From: JAXMHB01 sp046346965
GTDB taxonomy: Bacteria; Pseudomonadota; Gammaproteobacteria; Xanthomonadales; SZUA-5
Assembly (NCBI GenBank): GCA_046346965.1
Contig: JAXMHB010000003.1
Span: forward strand, 310,001-374,000
Reading direction: 5' to 3'
DNA: 64,000 nt
In this document: positions 32,375 to 42,077 of the stretch, piece by piece
Numbering within the stretch: position 1 is the first letter of the stretch
Layout: every line of letters begins with the position of its first letter
The notes under the pieces: generated by a model
Databases searched by the model: none
What the model was told of the DNA's origin: nothing
Seen by the model: the letters and a program-made list of their open reading frames with translations, nothing else
Made by a program: the position numbers and the translations under genes

Positions 32375-33852
32375 GCCGCGAGGCCAGTCCGGGCCATACC
32401 GCCGCACGCATCGCTACCGCCCTGCGCGCCATCGGCAATGTGCAGTTGATCGTCGCGCTGACGCTGATTCCGTCGATCCTGATCGCCTGGGTCGACGACG
32501 ACAACAGCGCCGAGTACTTCATCGAGCCCTTCTTGCTGATGGTGGCGCTGGCCACGGCGCTGATCGTCGGCTCGCGCGGGCGACGCGCGGAACTGCGCTT
32601 GCGCGACGGCTTTCTGGTGACCTCGGCAGTGTGGCTGATCGCCGCGCTGCTGACGCCCTTGCCCTTGATCCTCGGCCCGCCGCACATGAGCTACACCGAC
32701 GCCGTGTTCGAGGTGGTGTCGGGGCTGACCACCACCGGCGGCACGGCCATCGTCGGCATCGACGCATTGCCGCGCAGCGTGTTGTTCTATCGGCAGTCGC
32801 TGCACTTTCTCGGCGGCATGGGCATCGTCGTGCTGGCGGTGGCGATTTTGCCGACGCTGCGGGTGGGCGGCGCGCAGCTGACCAAGGGCGAGACCAGCGG
32901 TCCCAACAAGGACTCCAAGCTGACCCCGCGCATCCAGCAGACCGCCGCTGCGCTGTGGCTGATCTACTGCGGTCTGAACGCCGCCTGCGCGCTGGCGTAC
33001 TGGCTGGGCGGGATGAGCTGGTTCGATGCGCTGACGCACGCCTTCGCCACCATTGCCACCGGCGGCTTCGGCAACTACGACGCCAATTTCGCGCACTTTC
33101 AGAGCCCGCTGCTGGAGAGCATTGCGATCGTCTTCATGCTGCTCGGCGGCACCAACTTCGCGCTGCATTTCATCGCCTGGCGACGCGGCACGATCACCGT
33201 CTACGGCCAGGACCCGGAGTTCCGCGCCTATCTCTGGATCGTCGGCAGCTGCATCGCGATCACCACCCTCGGCATCTGGTCGGCTGGCGTGTTCGAGGGC
33301 TTTTTCGCCCATCTGCGGCATGCAGCCTTCCATGTGGTGTCGATGTACACCTCGACCGGCTTTACCACCACCGGCTTTTCCAGCTGGCCCGGCTTCGTGC
33401 CGGCCTTCATCATGCTGATCACCTTCCTCGGCGCCTGCGCCGGCTCCACCGCGGGCGGCATGAAAACCATCCGCATGATCATCACCAGCAAGCTGGCCTG
33501 GCGCGAGCTGCTGCGCGTGATCCATCCGCGCGGACAGTTCGTCGTCAAGGTTGGCGATCAGGTCATCAGCGAGTCCATCCTGGCGGCGGTTGCCGGCTTC
33601 GTCACCGTCTTCGTCGGCAGCTACGTGGTGCTGTCGCTGGCGGTCGCGGCCACCGGCGAGGATGTGGTCACCGCCTTCTCGATCGTCGCCTCATGCATGA
33701 ACAACGTCGGTCCGGCGCTGGGCAAGGCCAGCGCGACGGTGCAGGATCTCAATGACATCGCCACCTGGCTGTGTTCCTTCGCGATGCTGCTCGGTCGGTT
33801 GGAAGTGTTCACGCTACTGGTGCTGCTGACGCCGGCGTTCTGGCGCGAGTAA
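32371..33852 (+). CDS. trkH: Trk potassium channel subunit TrkH
   Basis: This is TrkH, 493 residues with about ten membrane helices, the potassium-translocating subunit. The selectivity-filter loops are visible: VSGLTTTGGT, TIATGGFGNYD, YTSTGFTTTGFS and the last loop SCMNNVGPALG. The conserved GACAGSTAGGMKTIR segment follows. It starts within the trkA stop (ATGA), so expression is coupled. Its end overlaps the convergent monooxygenase gene by 44 bp. Confidence 0.96.
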   Translation: MSREASPGHTAARIATALRAIGNVQLIVALTLIPSILIAWVDDDNSAEYFIEPFLLMVALATALIVGSRGRRAELRLRDGFLVTSAVWLIAALLTPLPLILGPPHMSYTDAVFEVVSGLTTTGGTAIVGIDALPRSVLFYRQSLHFLGGMGIVVLAVAILPTLRVGGAQLTKGETSGPNKDSKLTPRIQQTAAALWLIYCGLNAACALAYWLGGMSWFDALTHAFATIATGGFGNYDANFAHFQSPLLESIAIVFMLLGGTNFALHFIAWRRGTITVYGQDPEFRAYLWIVGSCIAITTLGIWSAGVFEGFFAHLRHAAFHVVSMYTSTGFTTTGFSSWPGFVPAFIMLITFLGACAGSTAGGMKTIRMIITSKLAWRELLRVIHPRGQFVVKVGDQVISESILAAVAGFVTVFVGSYVVLSLAVAATGEDVVTAFSIVASCMNNVGPALGKASATVQDLNDIATWLCSFAMLLGRLEVFTLLVLLTPAFWRE

Positions 33853-35077
33853 GCGCGGCCAGCGCCTCCAGGTAGCCTTCCGGTAGCGGCCAGCGCCCAA
33901 ACCAGCCGCTGCGAGTACCGGTCAGGATCGCCAGCGACTGCGCACGGCCACCGGGCAGCCGGCTCAGCGGGGCGAAACAGAGGTCGCGCAGGCGCGCCAG
34001 CGCGTCGGCCTCGGACTGGAACAAAGGCGTCAGCCAGCGACTGAAGCTGCGATAGGCGCGAATGTGCTCGGTGCGCTGCCGCGCGTAGGCGTCGAGCCGC
34101 TCCGCCAGCGTCCCTGGCGTCTCCAGCGTCTCGGCCAGCGTCAGCGCATCCAGCAGCGCCATGTTGACGCCCTGCCCCAACTGCGGGCTCATCGCGTGCG
34201 CTGCATCGCCCAGCAGCACCAGCCGGTCGCGATGCCAGGGCAGATCGAGCAGCACATCGCGGTAGCGCGCCCGCGCCAGCACGGCGTGGCTGGACAGGCC
34301 GCCCAGATGTGGCGTGATCGCGGGCCACAACGCGCTGAGTTCGGCATGCCAGGCGGCGAGCGGCTGCGTCGCCCAGGACTCGAAGGCATCGCCGTGCAGA
34401 CTCCAGAAGAAGCTCATGCGCGGCTGCGGATCGTCCGGCCGGGTGCCCACCGGCAGCAGGCCGAGCATTTGCCGCGCCAGGCGGTAGCGCTGACGCAATT
34501 CCTGCGGCCACGGCCAGGCGCCCAGCGGAAGCAGGCACCACAGCGCGCCCCAGGGATAGGGCCGATCCAGCCGCGTACGCCCCAGCAGCGGACGCAGCGC
34601 GGAGGCGGCGCCGTCGGCGGCGACCACCAGATCAAAAGGCCCCTCTCGACGACCGCCGGCATCGACCAGATAGCCGCGCGCGCTGTCGACCTGCTCGATC
34701 CGCCGTCCGGCGTGGATGCGCACGCCCGCCGGCTGGGCGGCATGCAGCAGCTGGAACAGCGCCCCGCGCTGCATGCCGAGCCCGCAGTAATGCGCGCCGA
34801 GATCGGCATAGCGCATGTCCATCACCACGCGCCCGGCCGGGTTCTCTCCGTACAAGCGCTCGATCCGCGCCCCCAAGCCCCAGGCGGCCTCCAGCAGCCC
34901 CAGTTGCCACAAGGCGGCCATGCCGGTGGGCTGCAGCAGAAAGCCGGCACCGACCGGGCCGGGCTGCGCGGCCTGCTCGTAGATGTCGATGCTGTGCCCG
35001 GCGCGCCCGAGCGCGATGCCGAGCGCCTGCCCGGCGGTGCCGTAGCCAACGATGGCGATGGCGAGCGACGCACTCAT
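33809..35077 (-). CDS. FAD-dependent monooxygenase (UbiH/PHBH-like)
   Basis: This is a 422-residue flavoprotein of the aromatic hydroxylase family. FAD-binding motifs are IVGYGTAGQALGIALGRAG (residues 8-26), VVAADGAASALRP and GDAAHAMSPQLGQGVNMAL. The substrate cannot be inferred; relatives act on phenols, ubiquinone precursors or antibiotics. The ATG at 35077 overlaps the stop of a small membrane-protein gene by ATGA, so the two are one unit. Its end overlaps trkH tail to tail. Confidence 0.85.
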   Translation of the reverse strand: MSASLAIAIVGYGTAGQALGIALGRAGHSIDIYEQAAQPGPVGAGFLLQPTGMAALWQLGLLEAAWGLGARIERLYGENPAGRVVMDMRYADLGAHYCGLGMQRGALFQLLHAAQPAGVRIHAGRRIEQVDSARGYLVDAGGRREGPFDLVVAADGAASALRPLLGRTRLDRPYPWGALWCLLPLGAWPWPQELRQRYRLARQMLGLLPVGTRPDDPQPRMSFFWSLHGDAFESWATQPLAAWHAELSALWPAITPHLGGLSSHAVLARARYRDVLLDLPWHRDRLVLLGDAAHAMSPQLGQGVNMALLDALTLAETLETPGTLAERLDAYARQRTEHIRAYRSFSRWLTPLFQSEADALARLRDLCFAPLSRLPGGRAQSLAILTGTRSGWFGRWPLPEGYLEALAALTRARTPASAAPVA

Positions 35078-35469
35078 GTCGAACGTGAGCGGTCGCCGCG
35101 CGTGAGCAGCCAGGCGGTGGGCGGAAAGGTCAGCCAGGGCGTGAGGTAGAACACGCTCAGGTACCAGTAGCGCAGCAGGTAGTCGGCCCCGAAGCCCAGA
35201 TGCCATCCGCAGTACAGGCTGTCGGCCATCGCGAAGGGCACGGTGAAGTACAAGGCGATCCAACAGGCGCGGCGCATGCGCAATTGCGCGCGTCCGCGCT
35301 GCAACACGGCAATCGCCCACAGGGACATGCCGAGCTGGATCAACAGGCTGCCGATCGCCAGCGCGAGCCCGGAGTACTGCTGGTAATAGGCCGGCAATCC
35401 CGCCAAAAAGAAAGCCAGCCAGACGGCCAGTGCCTGGCTGAGCAACTTCAGGTGCGCGCGCGGCGACAT
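35074..35469 (-). CDS. small four-helix membrane protein of unknown function
   Basis: This 131-residue protein has four hydrophobic segments (about residues 9-27, 31-54, 66-85 and 98-118) with little outside them. The ATG at 35469 follows a good GGAGGATTCCC site. The next gene, a flavin monooxygenase, starts inside its stop codon. I do not recognise the family. The coupling suggests a membrane step or an anchor linked to the oxygenase. Confidence 0.75.
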   Translation of the reverse strand: MSPRAHLKLLSQALAVWLAFFLAGLPAYYQQYSGLALAIGSLLIQLGMSLWAIAVLQRGRAQLRMRRACWIALYFTVPFAMADSLYCGWHLGFGADYLLRYWYLSVFYLTPWLTFPPTAWLLTRGDRSRST

Positions 35470-35606
35470 GGGAATCCTCCGATTCGGGCAGCAGCGATGC
35501 TCGCCGTCCGCTGTTCGCTTCTGCAAGCGCAGGCGTCCGTAGTTGAACAGCGCAGTTGCGCGCGGGCCTGACAGAGCGCTACTAGCGGGGCTGGCTCGTC
35601 CCTTGC

Positions 35607-35634
35607 ATTGGCGCCACCAGATCCGATTGGCGCC
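35607..35634 (+). promoter_or_regulatory. direct repeat upstream of the ADOP permease gene
   Basis: ATTGGCGCC occurs twice (35607-35615 and 35626-35634), 19 bp apart start to start, just before the permease ATG at 35647. The first copy contains the palindrome TGGCGCCA. It may be a regulator site, but nothing else supports this. Confidence 0.3.
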
Positions 35635-35646
35635 GCTGGAGGCCCG

Positions 35647-38040
35647 ATGCACGCATGGCTGCTGGAACTCCGTCAGGCGCTGCGCCAACTGCGGCGCTAC
35701 CCGGGCTTCGTGTTGAACGCAATGCTGACCATGGCGCTCGGCATCGCCGGCGTCAGCGCGACCTATGCGCTGGTCGACGCCATCCTGCTGGAGCCGCTGC
35801 CGATTCCGAGACCGGATCAGGTCGTGGCGGTGCACCGGCACGCTGCCGGCGAGGCGCAACTGTCACTGCCGGATGTGATCTGGCTGCGCGAGCACTGGCG
35901 CAGCGAGGCGATCTCGACGCTGGCGCCGGATTTCGCACTCGACCGCACCGACGGCGAGCTGCCGGTGCGGGTGCGGGCCACCTTGGTGGAAGCCGATTAC
36001 TTCCGCGTGGTGCCGCTGCCGCCGGTACTGGGTCGGCTGCTGCAGCCGCAGGACGATGCGGTCGGCGCGCCGCCGGTGGTGGTGCTGGGTGAGCGCTACT
36101 GGCGCCAGCAGTTTGGCGCCGACCCCGCGGTGCTCGGTCGCGTGCTGCAGTTGTCCGGCATCCGCGCGACGGTGGTCGGCGTCGCCGCCGAGCAGGCCGA
36201 TGTCGGCGAGTACGGCACCGATGTGTGGGCGCCGCTGCCGCCCTTTGCACCGTGGGCGCCGGGCTCGCCGGGCTCGAATACTTTCTCGGCGATCGCGCGC
36301 CTGCAGGCCGGGCAGGCGCTCGGCAGCGCGCGCGCCGAGTTGCAGACGGTCAGCGCCGAGTTGGCGCGCCTGCGCGACAACCCCGGCAAGGTGCTGGATG
36401 CCACGCCCTGGCTGGTCTTCCACACCGAGCCCGCACGCCGCGGTCTGTGGCTGCTGCTCGGCGCCGCCGCGCTGCTGCTGGTGCTGGCGACGGCCAATGT
36501 CGCCGCCTTGGTGCTGGTGCGCACCGTCCGGCGCGATTCGGAACTCTCGCTGCGGCAGGCGCTCGGCGCCACCCGCGGCGCGATCCTGCGCCAGCTGCTG
36601 GCCGAGGGTCTGTGGTTGGGCGCCGGCGGCGCGCTGATCGGCATCGCGCTGGCCTGGCTGGCCTTCGGCTGGATAGGCCATCAGGCGGCGCTGCCGCGGA
36701 TCGCGGGCGCCGACCTGGATGCCTCGGTGCTGGCGGTCACGCTGCTGATTACCTTGCTGAGCGTTTTGCTGTTCAGCGCCCTGCCGGCCTGGCGCGTGCG
36801 CAGCGCGCGCGCGACCACGCGCGCGCAGGGCATCGGCCAGGGCCGCAACGAGGGCCGCAGTTTGCGCGCGCTGATCACGCTCGAGGTGACGCTGGCCAGC
36901 GCGCTGCTCGGCTCGGCGCTGCTGCTGGCGCAGAGCTTTCTGTCACTGAGCGGTCTGCCGCTCGGCTTCGATCCCGGCGGCGTGACCACCGGTGAGGTGG
37001 TGCTGCCAGAGGCCCGTTTTGCCGATCGCGAGGCGCAGACGCGCGCCTTCGACGCGATGGTCGACGCCCTCGGCGCGGCGCCGGGCGTACGCACGGCGGC
37101 GATGGTCGTCAGCCCACCGCTGATCGATGGGCAAAGCGTCAGCCACACCCTGCTGATCGAGGGACGCGAGCTCGGCGATGCCAATGCCGCTTACCGTCCT
37201 TTTGTCGGCGACTACTTCCGCGCGATGGGACTGGCGCTCCGCAGCGGGCGCAGCGTGCAACCGGGCGATGCCGGCGGCGAGCGCATCGCCTGGGTCAACG
37301 AGGCCTTCGTGCGTCGCTACCTGGACGGACAGGACCCGCTGCAGGCGCGCGTCGCCTGGCTGCCAGGCGAGGCCGGCCCGGACCCGCAGCCGCGCTGGAT
37401 GCGCGTGGTGGGCGTGGTCAGCGATGTGCGTGGCAGCAGCTGGCGCGCGGACGACCGCCCCAGCGTGTACGCCCCCTACGCCCAGCGCGAGGCGAACTGG
37501 ATCGGCTTTGGCACGCTGGTCGCGCGCGTCGAGGGTGATCCGGGCGCCTATCGCGAGACGCTGGCCCGCGCGGTCACCGCGGGCGACCCGGCGCTGGCGC
37601 TCGGCGAGGTCGCCACCATGCGGGATCGCGAGGATCAGGCCCTGGCCAGCGACCGCTATCTGCTGCAACTGGTCGGGCTGTTTGCCGCGCTGGCGCTGCT
37701 GCTCGGCCTGCAGGGCGTGTTCAGCGTGGTCGCCTTTGCCGCCGAGCAGCGCCGCAGCGAGATCGGCGTGCGGCTGGCGCTGGGCGCGCGGCCGGCGCAG
37801 GCGATGCAGGTGCTGATCCGCAGCACGCTGCCGCAGATCGTGGCGGGCGTGCTGCTCGGCCTGCTGTTGACGATGTTGGCAGCACGCGTGCTCGGCAGCC
37901 TGCTCTACGGCGTCACGCCCTACGATCCGCGCGTGCTGACGCTCACTGCCTTGGTGCTGCTTGCGGCGGCCGGTGTCGCCGCCTGGTGGCCGGCGCGCAG
38001 CGCCAGCCGCCTCGATCCCGCCAGCACGCTGCGCGGCTGA
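35647..38040 (+). CDS. orphan FtsX-type permease (ADOP family)
   Basis: This is a 797-residue membrane protein with two FtsX/MacB-type permease halves and periplasmic domains between them. The N-terminus (MHAWLLELRQALRQLRRYPGFVLNAM, shown here only as a description of residues 1-26) and GIAGVSATYALVDAILLEPLPIP match the ADOP group of duplicated orphan permeases. The C-terminus has SEIGVRLALGARPAQAMQ and ends in a WWPARSASRLDP segment. No ATPase gene adjoins it. The ATG at 35647 follows a GGAGG site. The substrate is unknown; related proteins act in efflux or envelope mechanotransmission. Confidence 0.85.
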   Translation: MHAWLLELRQALRQLRRYPGFVLNAMLTMALGIAGVSATYALVDAILLEPLPIPRPDQVVAVHRHAAGEAQLSLPDVIWLREHWRSEAISTLAPDFALDRTDGELPVRVRATLVEADYFRVVPLPPVLGRLLQPQDDAVGAPPVVVLGERYWRQQFGADPAVLGRVLQLSGIRATVVGVAAEQADVGEYGTDVWAPLPPFAPWAPGSPGSNTFSAIARLQAGQALGSARAELQTVSAELARLRDNPGKVLDATPWLVFHTEPARRGLWLLLGAAALLLVLATANVAALVLVRTVRRDSELSLRQALGATRGAILRQLLAEGLWLGAGGALIGIALAWLAFGWIGHQAALPRIAGADLDASVLAVTLLITLLSVLLFSALPAWRVRSARATTRAQGIGQGRNEGRSLRALITLEVTLASALLGSALLLAQSFLSLSGLPLGFDPGGVTTGEVVLPEARFADREAQTRAFDAMVDALGAAPGVRTAAMVVSPPLIDGQSVSHTLLIEGRELGDANAAYRPFVGDYFRAMGLALRSGRSVQPGDAGGERIAWVNEAFVRRYLDGQDPLQARVAWLPGEAGPDPQPRWMRVVGVVSDVRGSSWRADDRPSVYAPYAQREANWIGFGTLVARVEGDPGAYRETLARAVTAGDPALALGEVATMRDREDQALASDRYLLQLVGLFAALALLLGLQGVFSVVAFAAEQRRSEIGVRLALGARPAQAMQVLIRSTLPQIVAGVLLGLLLTMLAARVLGSLLYGVTPYDPRVLTLTALVLLAAAGVAAWWPARSASRLDPASTLRG

Positions 38041-38046
38041 GGCCGC

Positions 38047-39564
38047 TCAGGGCAACGCCATCTCCGCGTGATAGGCGCTGACGCGATTGGCGCCAGCCTG
38101 TTTGGCGGCATACATCGCCGCGTCGGCGTGGCGCTGCAGGGTCGCCGCGTCATCGCCGTCGTCCGGGTAGACGGCCACACCGATACTGGCGGAGAGCTGA
38201 CAGCGCGCACTGCCGATGGGATACGGCGCTGCCAGCGCGGCGCGGATCTGCTCGGCGACATTCAGTGCGTCAGCGGTCGCGCCGATCTTGGGCAGCAGCA
38301 CGACGAACTCATCGCCACCGACCCGGGCGACCGTGTCGGAGGCCCGCAGGCAGCTCTGCATACGGTTGGCGGCCAACTTCAAGACCGCATCGCCGGCGGC
38401 GTGTCCATGGTGGTCATTGATCCATTTGAATCGATCCAGATCCAGCACCATCAGTGCCAGCGGCGTGCTGTTGCGGCGCGCCAGTGACAGCGATTGCTGC
38501 AGGCGATCAGCCAGCAGCACACGATTGGGAAGATCGGTGAGCAGATCGTATTCGGCCAAATGATGGATCTGCGCCTCGCTACGACGGCGTTCGCTGATAT
38601 CGCGGGTGACACCGACCGCACCGACGCAGCGTCCGTGTTCGTACATTCCGCTGATCGACATCTCGACCCATACCGTGGCGCCACTGCGCGTCGTCTGTTC
38701 GAACTCGCCGCAGTACTCCTCCAGCGGCTGGCCCGAGGTGGCTGCCTCGCGCGCTCGCTTCAGCAGCGCCTGCGCTTGCGCCAGCGAGGCCGGCGTCAGC
38801 ATGCTCTCCAGCGTCTGGCCATAGGACTGTTCTGGCGTGTAGCCGCGCAGCTTCTCCACCGCCGGACTGACATAGGTCAGCTTGCCGTCCAAATCCATGG
38901 ACCAAATGACGTCCCGGCTGTGCTCGGTCAGCAGCCGCAGGCGCGCCTCGCTCTCGCGCAGCGCTTCATGGATCAGGTGCTGCTCGGTGACATCGAGCAG
39001 GGAGCCCACGCTGCAGGCAACCCCACCGAGGCGCGTCACGCCGGCAACGACGGAGGCCCAGCGCGTGAGTCCGTCGGCGGTCAACAGGCGCAGCTCATAG
39101 CGTACGGGCACGAACTCCCCGCGCAATCGTGCCCCTGCCCGCTGACGGGCGAGCTCGCGGTCCTCCGGATGCACGAACTCCAGGTGGCGCATCGCCAACA
39201 GGGCTTCACGGCTGTATCCCGTGATCCTGCTCATCCCCGGATTGACCTCACGGAAGCGCTCGCCGTCGAATAGGAACACGCCGATCGCAGTGGTGTCGGT
39301 CAGCGCACGAAAGCGCGCCTCGCTGTCGGTCAACTCCGCAAGCAGCTGGCTTTTCTCAGCAATCAGCTGCTGCTGGACGCGATGCACGCGCGCCGACCAG
39401 ATTTGCATCAGCGTCAGGATCGCCAGCGAACACATCGACAGAATCAGCGCATGGTCGCCCAGTCCACGGGCCGCCGCCAACGCAGCCCAGGCCGGCGCAG
39501 ACACCAAAATGACGACTGCGAAGCCCCAGGGCCCCGCGCCTCCAATCCGCATCGATGGACTCAT
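38047..39564 (-). CDS. membrane PAS-PAS-GGDEF diguanylate cyclase
   Basis: This is a 505-residue signalling protein. Two N-terminal membrane helices (about residues 10-55) are followed by a coiled coil, two PAS domains (SEARFRALTDTTAIGVFLFDG and SEARLRLLTEHSRDVIWSMD) and a GGDEF domain. The active-site loop reads VGGDEFVVLL, so it should make cyclic di-GMP. I see no RxxD inhibitory site immediately upstream of the loop (the residues there are ASDTVARV). The ATG at 39564 has an ACGGGA site; a GTG at 39585 is an alternative. It is transcribed away from the permease gene, tail to tail. Confidence 0.88.
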   Translation of the reverse strand: MSPSMRIGGAGPWGFAVVILVSAPAWAALAAARGLGDHALILSMCSLAILTLMQIWSARVHRVQQQLIAEKSQLLAELTDSEARFRALTDTTAIGVFLFDGERFREVNPGMSRITGYSREALLAMRHLEFVHPEDRELARQRAGARLRGEFVPVRYELRLLTADGLTRWASVVAGVTRLGGVACSVGSLLDVTEQHLIHEALRESEARLRLLTEHSRDVIWSMDLDGKLTYVSPAVEKLRGYTPEQSYGQTLESMLTPASLAQAQALLKRAREAATSGQPLEEYCGEFEQTTRSGATVWVEMSISGMYEHGRCVGAVGVTRDISERRRSEAQIHHLAEYDLLTDLPNRVLLADRLQQSLSLARRNSTPLALMVLDLDRFKWINDHHGHAAGDAVLKLAANRMQSCLRASDTVARVGGDEFVVLLPKIGATADALNVAEQIRAALAAPYPIGSARCQLSASIGVAVYPDDGDDAATLQRHADAAMYAAKQAGANRVSAYHAEMALP

Positions 39565-39730
39565 TCCCGTCGGTCCCGTCACCAACGCAGACGGATTTTA
39601 GTGGGGTTGGGTAGCTACCCTTCGACTCAGATCAAGGCAACATCGAAACTCTGTGAAGTTTGGTGACTACCTTGTACGAATGCCCCCGAAGCTGCGCTCG
39701 GCGCAAGTATCCGCATGCAGGCCGATGCGC

Positions 39731-40453
39731 TCACCGCCCTCCGGCCGCCAGGAGCTGGCCTTCGCCAGCGGCGGCGTGCCAGGCGTTCTCGATGCCGTCA
39801 AAGTCGCGATTGCTCTCGGCCAGCAGCACCAGCGCGCCCTGGGCGTAGGGCAAGGTGCGCACGGCCACCATGTCGTGCCGCGTATCCATGCGCTCCACGG
39901 CCGTTTCGCCGGGCAGGTACATCACCGTGACCGGCCCCTGCGGCGCCTGCATGACCATGTGCACCGACCAGCGGCGATCCAGCGGACAGCGATTCAAATA
40001 GCTGATGGCGAGCGCATCCGACTTCAGCTGCAGACCGGCCTCGGCGAACATGCGCTCGACCAGCGGCTGCGGCACGCGCCCGGTGCGGGTGAGGGCGTAA
40101 GGTTCATGCGAGAGATGCTGCACGGTGACGGCAATCAACTCACCCGTGCCCGCCGCCGGTGCTCGCCAGTACCAGCCCAGCGACAGCGCCAGCACCGACA
40201 ACGAGGCCGCCAGTGCCAACGGCCAGCGCCAGCGCTGCGGCGCGCGCGGCGACGCTGGCAGCGCCGCCAGCACGCGCTCAGCCAGATCCTCTGGCACCGG
40301 CACCGCCAGCGCGCGCGCAATCTGGTTCTCCAAAGCCAGCGCTTCTGCCAGCCGCGCCGGCGCATCGTCGCAGACGCGCGCGGAGGCCGCGTCGACCAGC
40401 TCGGGCGCGCGTGGGTCCACCAGCAACTGGCGCCGGAACTCAGAGCAATTCAT
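39731..40453 (-). CDS. DUF3379-like membrane anti-sigma factor
   Basis: This is a 240-residue protein with one membrane helix (about residues 76-94). The cytoplasmic N-terminal part begins MNCSEFRRQLLVDP, as in DUF3379 proteins, and the rest is periplasmic. It overlaps the ECF sigma gene upstream by 14 bp, the normal arrangement for a sigma/anti-sigma pair. The classical zinc HxxxCxxC motif is not present. The signal is unknown. Confidence 0.75.
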   Translation of the reverse strand: MNCSEFRRQLLVDPRAPELVDAASARVCDDAPARLAEALALENQIARALAVPVPEDLAERVLAALPASPRAPQRWRWPLALAASLSVLALSLGWYWRAPAAGTGELIAVTVQHLSHEPYALTRTGRVPQPLVERMFAEAGLQLKSDALAISYLNRCPLDRRWSVHMVMQAPQGPVTVMYLPGETAVERMDTRHDMVAVRTLPYAQGALVLLAESNRDFDGIENAWHAAAGEGQLLAAGGR

Positions 40454-40955
40454 GAACTTTCCCCTGCTGATCGCCGCGCAGCAGCGCCTTCAACTTGGCA
40501 CGCGCCCGGAACAACTGTGTCATCACCGCCGGCGCGCTGATCCCGAGCTGCGAGGCGATTTCCTCGCAGCTGAAGCCGCCCACCAGTTGCAGCAGCAGCG
40601 GCTCCCGATACTTGACCTCGATGCGCCCGATGGCGTCGCGCATCTCCTGGATCTCGCTCAGTTCCTGCGCGCTCAAGGCGTCGCCGTCCTCGATCATGAG
40701 CTCGGCGATGTCGTCCATCGGCGGCGTCTTGCGCTCGTAGATGCGCGCATGTTCGCGGCGCACGATGGTCATCAGCCAGGCTTTGGCGGCCTTGTCGTCG
40801 CGCAAATCCGCTAGCGAGCGCCAGGCGCGCAGGAAGCTCTCCTGCACCAGATCCTGGGCCAATGCCTCGTCGCGGCACAGCCACCAGGCAAAGCGGTACA
40901 GATCGGGCGTCAGGCGCCGTACCAGTTGGTCGAACTCAGAGCGTTTGCTGTGCAT
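40440..40955 (-). CDS. ECF sigma factor
   Basis: This is a 171-residue ECF sigma factor. Region 2 shows DLVQESFLRAWRSLADLRD and region 4 shows CEEIASQLGISAPAVMTQLF. The ATG at 40955 gives MHSKRSEFDQLVRRL; the extension to 41078 has no conserved sequence and runs into the divergent promoter. The downstream gene is a membrane anti-sigma candidate. The 121-bp gap to ridA is a divergent promoter region. Confidence 0.9.
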   Translation of the reverse strand: MHSKRSEFDQLVRRLTPDLYRFAWWLCRDEALAQDLVQESFLRAWRSLADLRDDKAAKAWLMTIVRREHARIYERKTPPMDDIAELMIEDGDALSAQELSEIQEMRDAIGRIEVKYREPLLLQLVGGFSCEEIASQLGISAPAVMTQLFRARAKLKALLRGDQQGKVHELL

Positions 40956-41076
40956 GCGGGACCAGACCGAGGCAAGGCGTTTTGGCTTACACGTGCAGCG
41001 CAGCGCGCCCGCGCGCGTCTGCAAGGCGCCCGCCGGCACTGCTACCATCTGTGATCGCTCCAGCAGGAAGATTGCC

Positions 41077-41424
41077 ATGATTCAACGATTTGACGTAGGC
41101 GCGCGCATGTCCGAGATGGCCGTGCATCAGGGTGTGGTCTATCTGGCCGGACAGATTGCCGAGGACGCCAGCGCCGATGCGCGCGGGCAGACCGAGCAAG
41201 TGCTGGCGGCGATCGATGCCTTGCTGGCGCGCGCCGGCAGTGACAAGACGCGCATCCTGCGGGCGCAGATCTTTTTGGCGGACATCGCCGATTTTGCCGC
41301 CATGAACGCCGCCTGGGACGCCTGGGTGGTGCCGGGACACACGCCGCCGCGCGCCACCGTGCAGGCCGCGCTGGCGCGCCCGGAGTGGAAGGTGGAAATC
41401 GTCGTCACCGCGGCAGCGGGCTGA
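41077..41424 (+). CDS. RidA/YjgF family protein
   Basis: This 115-residue protein belongs to the RidA family, which hydrolyses reactive enamine/imine intermediates from PLP enzymes. Conserved parts are VYLAGQIAED, KTRILRAQIFLADI and PPRATVQAALARPEWKVEI, with the usual catalytic arginine in PPRAT. The ATG at 41077 follows CAGGAAG. It is shorter than typical RidA by about 12 residues. The next gene starts 4 bp after its stop. Confidence 0.85.
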   Translation: MIQRFDVGARMSEMAVHQGVVYLAGQIAEDASADARGQTEQVLAAIDALLARAGSDKTRILRAQIFLADIADFAAMNAAWDAWVVPGHTPPRATVQAALARPEWKVEIVVTAAAG

Positions 41425-41428
41425 TCCC

Positions 41429-42058
41429 GTGCGCCGCTGGGCCGGCCTGCTCGCCGCGCTGCTGTGCGCCAGCGCGGCGGCCGCCGATCGCGCCTGTCTG
41501 GCCGCGGCCGCGCGCAGCCAGGTCGGCGTCACGCTGCACTACGACCCCGCCTACACCCAGCTCGCCTATCCGCTCGGCGATGTGCCGATCGAGCGCGGCG
41601 TCTGTACCGATGTGCTGATCCGCGCCTACCGGCAGTTCGGCATCGATCTGCAGCAGCGCGTCCACGAGGACATGCGCGCGCATTTCGATCGCTATCCGCG
41701 CAACTGGGGACTGCAGCGTCCCGACCGCAACATCGACCACCGGCGCGTGCCCAATCTGGCGACCTTTTTCGCCCGTCACGGCGAGCGACTCGCCATCGAC
41801 CAGAGCGACGACGAGTGGCAGGCCGGCGACATCGTCGTCTGGCGCCTCGCCAGCGGTGTGCCGCATATCGGCCTCGTCTCCGAACACCGCAGCGTGACGG
41901 GCGTGCCGCTGGTGCTGCACAACATCGGCCGCGGCACCCGGGAAGAGGACGTGCTGCACGCCTACACCATCACCGGGGCCTACCGCTATCGCCCCGACGC
42001 GCTGGCCGAGGGCTGTCCGGCACCGCCGCGCGCGGATGCCGGCGCCCGCCCTCGCTAA
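41429..42058 (+). CDS. secreted DUF1287 protein
   Basis: This 209-residue protein has a signal peptide (MRRWAGLLAALLCASAAAA) and a DUF1287 domain, related in fold to NlpC/P60-like cysteine hydrolases. A likely nucleophile Cys is in RGVCTDVLIRAY and the partner His in GVPHIGLVSEH. A start codon GTG at 41429 is used. Neighbours are RidA upstream and TatD 19 bp downstream. The substrate is unknown; a cell wall role is only inferred from the fold. Confidence 0.8.
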   Translation: MRRWAGLLAALLCASAAAADRACLAAAARSQVGVTLHYDPAYTQLAYPLGDVPIERGVCTDVLIRAYRQFGIDLQQRVHEDMRAHFDRYPRNWGLQRPDRNIDHRRVPNLATFFARHGERLAIDQSDDEWQAGDIVVWRLASGVPHIGLVSEHRSVTGVPLVLHNIGRGTREEDVLHAYTITGAYRYRPDALAEGCPAPPRADAGARPR

Positions 42059-42077
42059 CCTCTACTGCTCCAGTCCC

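Noticed and set aside
38047..39585. GTG start at 39585 for the GGDEF protein
   Set aside because: The ATG at 39564 has a better-placed ribosome binding site, and the seven extra residues are not conserved in character.
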